From assembly GCA_943329595.2 (NCBI GenBank), contig CALQEM020000074.1, positions 1 to 14,116 of the forward strand: 14,116 bases of DNA, read 5' to 3'. The translations under genes were made by a program, and so were the position numbers. This DNA is from CAIYMF01 sp943329595 (GTDB lineage: Bacteria > Actinomycetota > Actinomycetes > S36-B12 > CAIYMF01). Positions 14,001 to 14,116 of the stretch are shown one piece after another. How positions within the stretch are numbered: the stretch's first letter is position 1; the number at the start of each line of letters is the position of its first letter. A model generated the notes under the pieces. The model was not told the DNA's origin, ran no database searches, and saw only the letters and a program-made list of their open reading frames with translations.

Positions 14001-14116
14001 CTCCGGTTGCTCCCCGCACACCCAGGGCGGGAAGCCGCCCTTCCCTCGCTTCGCTCGCTCCGGTTGCTCCCCGCACACCCAGGGCGGGAAGCCGCCCTTC
14101 CCTCGCTTCGCTCGCT
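14001..14116. repeat. 57-bp tandem repeat, two full copies plus a cut third
   Basis: Units at 14001-14057 and 14058-14114 are identical; 14115-14116 begins a possible third, cut by the window edge. Each unit has a hairpin AGGGCGG-GAAG-CCGCCCT (14024-14041 and 14081-14098) and an overlapping alternative GGGAAG-CCGCC-CTTCCC (14029-14045 and 14086-14102). Each also has the CTCGCTTCGCTCG type of motif often scattered in GC-rich actinobacterial genomes (stated from general knowledge). The number of copies beyond the window is unknown. Confidence 0.95.

Noticed and set aside
13957..14076. 40-residue N-terminal extension of GlmU
   Set aside because: It is encoded by the tandem repeat and promoter and precedes the point where GlmU homology begins.
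1..14116. tRNA, rRNA or mobile-element genes
   Set aside because: No cloverleaf with a T-loop GTTCGAnTC core in a gene-free place, no rRNA-like sequence and no transposase or integrase motifs were seen by eye; a covariance search would be needed to be certain.

Overview
The window looks like an actinobacterial chromosome, probably Micrococcales and perhaps Microbacteriaceae. The base composition is very GC-rich, several genes start with GTG, and two promoters look leaderless. The gene order glmU-prs-rplY-pth-cysQ-mfd-(SurA-like lipoprotein)-mazG-...-eno is a known actinobacterial housekeeping arrangement. No transposase, integrase, phage gene, CRISPR array, rRNA or tRNA was recognised. The taxonomic placement is inference from style and synteny, not from a database match.

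Right to left on the minus strand. Positions 14001-14116 hold a 57-bp tandem repeat that touches the glmU promoter. Then come glmU (UDP-GlcNAc synthesis) and prs (PRPP synthesis), joined by a one-base stop/start overlap. After a 130-bp gap with a possible promoter, a tight chain follows: rplY (bL25 ribosomal protein with an unusual Ala-rich tail), pth (peptidyl-tRNA hydrolase), cysQ-like phosphatase, mfd (transcription-repair coupling factor), a SurA-like lipoprotein, mazG (NTP pyrophosphohydrolase) and a GT61-type glycosyltransferase. Junctions in this chain range from 8-base overlaps to 10-base gaps, so it reads as one operon with translational coupling. Its themes are translation quality control, nucleotide pool maintenance, DNA repair and envelope work.

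The stretch at 1403-4443 is the least conserved-looking part and separates mazG from eno. Besides the minus-strand glycosyltransferase it holds two plus-strand genes: a DUF2236/MpaB-like putative oxygenase and a small NTF2-like lipoprotein. Between those two lies a 319-bp intergenic region with a 120-bp-period direct repeat. Each copy carries a 51-nt long-armed palindrome, and a G-rich tract on the minus strand precedes them. The lipoprotein gene and the glycosyltransferase gene converge and overlap by 20 bp.

At the left end lies eno (enolase, minus strand), transcribed divergently from the DUF2236 gene. The shared intergenic region holds a 29-nt dyad lying directly upstream of the likely eno -10 box.

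Most of the window is ordinary core genome. The observations most worth a second look are the bL25 C-terminal tail with its 17-residue repeat, the duplicated palindromic element at 2290-2516, the eno dyad, the 57-bp repeat with two mutually exclusive hairpins beside the glmU promoter, and the glycosyltransferase locked into the mazG operon. I did not see a convincing new multi-gene defence or metabolic system.
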